This document shows, one piece after another, positions 62,410-64,000 of a stretch of 64,000 nt of DNA. Made by a program: the position numbers and the translations under genes. Under the pieces are notes generated by a model, which saw only the letters and a list, made by a program, of their open reading frames with translations, ran no database searches and was not told where the DNA came from. Numbering within the stretch: the stretch's first letter is position 1; each line of letters starts with the position of its first letter. Source of the stretch: Aporrectodea caliginosa (taxonomy: Eukaryota; Annelida; Clitellata; Crassiclitellata; Lumbricidae); the NCBI GenBank assembly GCA_020284085.1, contig JACEVL010006418.1, positions 397,001-461,000 on the forward strand, read 5' to 3'.

Positions 62410-63107
62410 CGCTAGGGGACGACAAGAAATTTTACACAGCGGACGCGCATCCGGTGAGTAACAGCCAAAGCACGTCACCCGAAGGCGGTGTTAACTATGG
62501 AAAATCAAGCGGGAACGATACATAAAGGTAGAGATAGCCTAATTACCCCGTGCGAAGCCGGATTTGAACATCTAGTTATAGGCTACACTATAAAAACTCT
62601 GCTGTAAGGTCTACCATCATTCTATTCGAATCATTGAAATAAAGAAATAACCTCGCGTATCTGTGCGAATATGCAGGAAGTCATATCATCGCCGACGTTT
62701 TCAAGTACAAATTGTGCCAAATAAGTTGAATCTGCATAGGCCTAGTGATGAGACACTCGCGTCGAAGACAAACTGATCGATTCCTGATCGAAACACTTGT
62801 GATATTATGCCATAGGCCTAGGGTTTAGCCTTGGTCAATAAGCTGGTTTCCGGGACATCGTTTTTTTAGGCGCTGTAAAAAAGACTTACGAGATTACAAA
62901 TTAAGTGTAGGCCTACACAATGTTCAAGTCGTAAGCGAGTAACGGCCTAGATTTTTCCTATAGTAGGCCTAAATCCGCCGATGACTTTGCAAACTGCCTT
63001 TGACGTTAAACTCTGACCTGACAGTCGCTAGTTGGCGTCAATATCCCGATTCAAGGCGAATGAGTGACGTAAATGCGAAGCGAACCTCTTGAATGTAGCC
63101 TATGCAT
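62410..63107. other. Intergenic, no gene recognised
   Basis: Several TAGGCCTA octamers (about 62740, 62812, 62910, 62965). Nothing else recognised. Confidence 0.45.
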
Positions 63108-63410
63108 TATTCATTCATTCATTCATTCATTCATAAATTTATATAGCGCCCCTTCCAGAGGACTACTCAGAGGCGCTCCCGACTCCAGCACGGCCAAAAA
63201 GTACAGTTTTGAGCTTAGTATAGAAAGCTTCAGTAAAAGTCCCAGGGAGCAGGCGTATCTCCTGGGGGAGCCCGTTCCAGACCACTGGGCCCACCACGGA
63301 AAAGGCTCGATTCTGCATAGTTGCAGTTCGAGCAAATGGCACTAAGAGCACCCCCTTCTCTGCAGAGCGGAGGGGCGGCGACCTTGAATACCCGAGGGGC
63401 AGCAAAGTTC
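63108..63410 (-). mobile_element. LINE 3'-end fragment
   Basis: The minus strand reads RTATMQNRAFSVVGPVVWNG, LPQEIRLLPG, YTKLKTVLF, which resembles the C-end of CR1/L2-type ORF2 (NRAFSVxAPxLWNxLP). It ends in a (TGAATG)n-like tail (plus-strand ATTCATTC at 63111-63133). Copies of the TTTATATAGCGCC word occur elsewhere in the window. Confidence 0.6.
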
Positions 63411-63675
63411 CCGCAGGTAGACTGGGGCTATATGCTCATAATCATGTGTTTTGTTGTTATTTACCGACCGTGGTTGGCACTTGTGGGAAATTATTTTTGC
63501 ACTAGCATTTTTGATATTGTCAACGTAAAATGGAAGCTGGATTGACGAAAATAATTCTTTACCTAAATGGAAGCTGGATTGACGAGGAAAATTGCGTAAA
63601 TGGAAGCTGGATTGACGGAAATAGTTTATCGTGAAACTAGAAGTTCGATTGATCATAATAATTCTTTGCTCAAGG

Positions 63676-63790
63676 GGCCGTCCATAAAGTACGTCACGCT
63701 CCAGGGGTGGGGGTTTAAGAAAGTGTGACAGTTTGTGACAGAGGGAGGGTCAGGCCATGTGTGACGTCACACATTTTATTTTTTATATTT
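63676..63790. repeat. Dispersed-repeat end (GTCCATAAAGTACGTCACGC)
   Basis: GTCCATAAAGTACGTCACGC then TCCAGGGGTGGGGG, a diverged relative of the motif at 9140-9175. Followed by AT-rich sequence to the window end with no gene. Confidence 0.45.
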
Positions 63791-64000
63791 TATTTATAAT
63801 TTATTTTTTATTTTTTAGCAGAATTTCATAGCTTTAAAAATAATTTTCAAAAATGTTCTGAAACATTTTAATTAGTTTTATGTCAAAATAGCATGAAATG
63901 CATATCTCCTGAATGTGTTTTCACGATTCCTCTCGCTAGGAGCGCTAGTAATAATGCTGTTGCGAAGCCTTGTTTATGTATTAGCCTTGCTTTCGGAAGT

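Overview
This window is animal (metazoan) nuclear DNA, almost certainly from an invertebrate. It holds three intron-rich genes whose spliced products match animal families, set among transposons, minisatellites and long simple repeats. The phylum cannot be fixed from the sequence. The octamer TAGGCCTA is conspicuously frequent, which I associate with some marine invertebrates such as echinoderms, but that is only a weak hint.

Layout. Positions 492-7236 (+) carry the 3' six coding exons of a mixed-lineage kinase (MLK, MAP3K9/10/11/21 family). The SH3 domain and most of the kinase domain lie to the left of the window. Positions 13795-25431 (-) carry a complete 18-exon ninein/ninein-like (NIN/NINL) gene. 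Positions 32133-45325 (-) carry a complete 7-exon coding region for an estrogen-related receptor (ERR, NR3B) of 457 residues. MLK and NIN converge tail to tail; NIN and ERR lie head to tail on the minus strand. All exon borders were set by hand from GT/AG sites, reading-frame phase and remembered family homology. Phases agree at every junction, with one anomaly: NIN exon 12 ends in an in-frame TAG directly before its only usable GT donor. The three genes have unrelated jobs (JNK-pathway kinase, centrosomal microtubule anchor, nuclear receptor) and nothing suggests they work together.

The rest is repeat-rich. There is a truncated, frameshifted non-LTR retrotransposon (58953-61113, -) with two shorter 3'-end relatives. 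Two near-identical 1.24-kb PIF/Harbinger-like elements have 3-bp target duplications (35068-36307 and 54380-55622). A 2.34-kb hAT-like element with an 8-bp duplication is invaded by a second element (10560-12900). Four short hAT-like MITEs have 8-bp target duplications, and two foldback elements sit inside ERR introns. There are also many homogeneous minisatellites. Several minisatellites start at or contain splice donors of the MLK and NIN genes, which is the most unusual structural theme here.

Positions 45326-58952 and 61114-64000 show no recognisable gene. The long open frames there arise from repeats whose period is a multiple of three.
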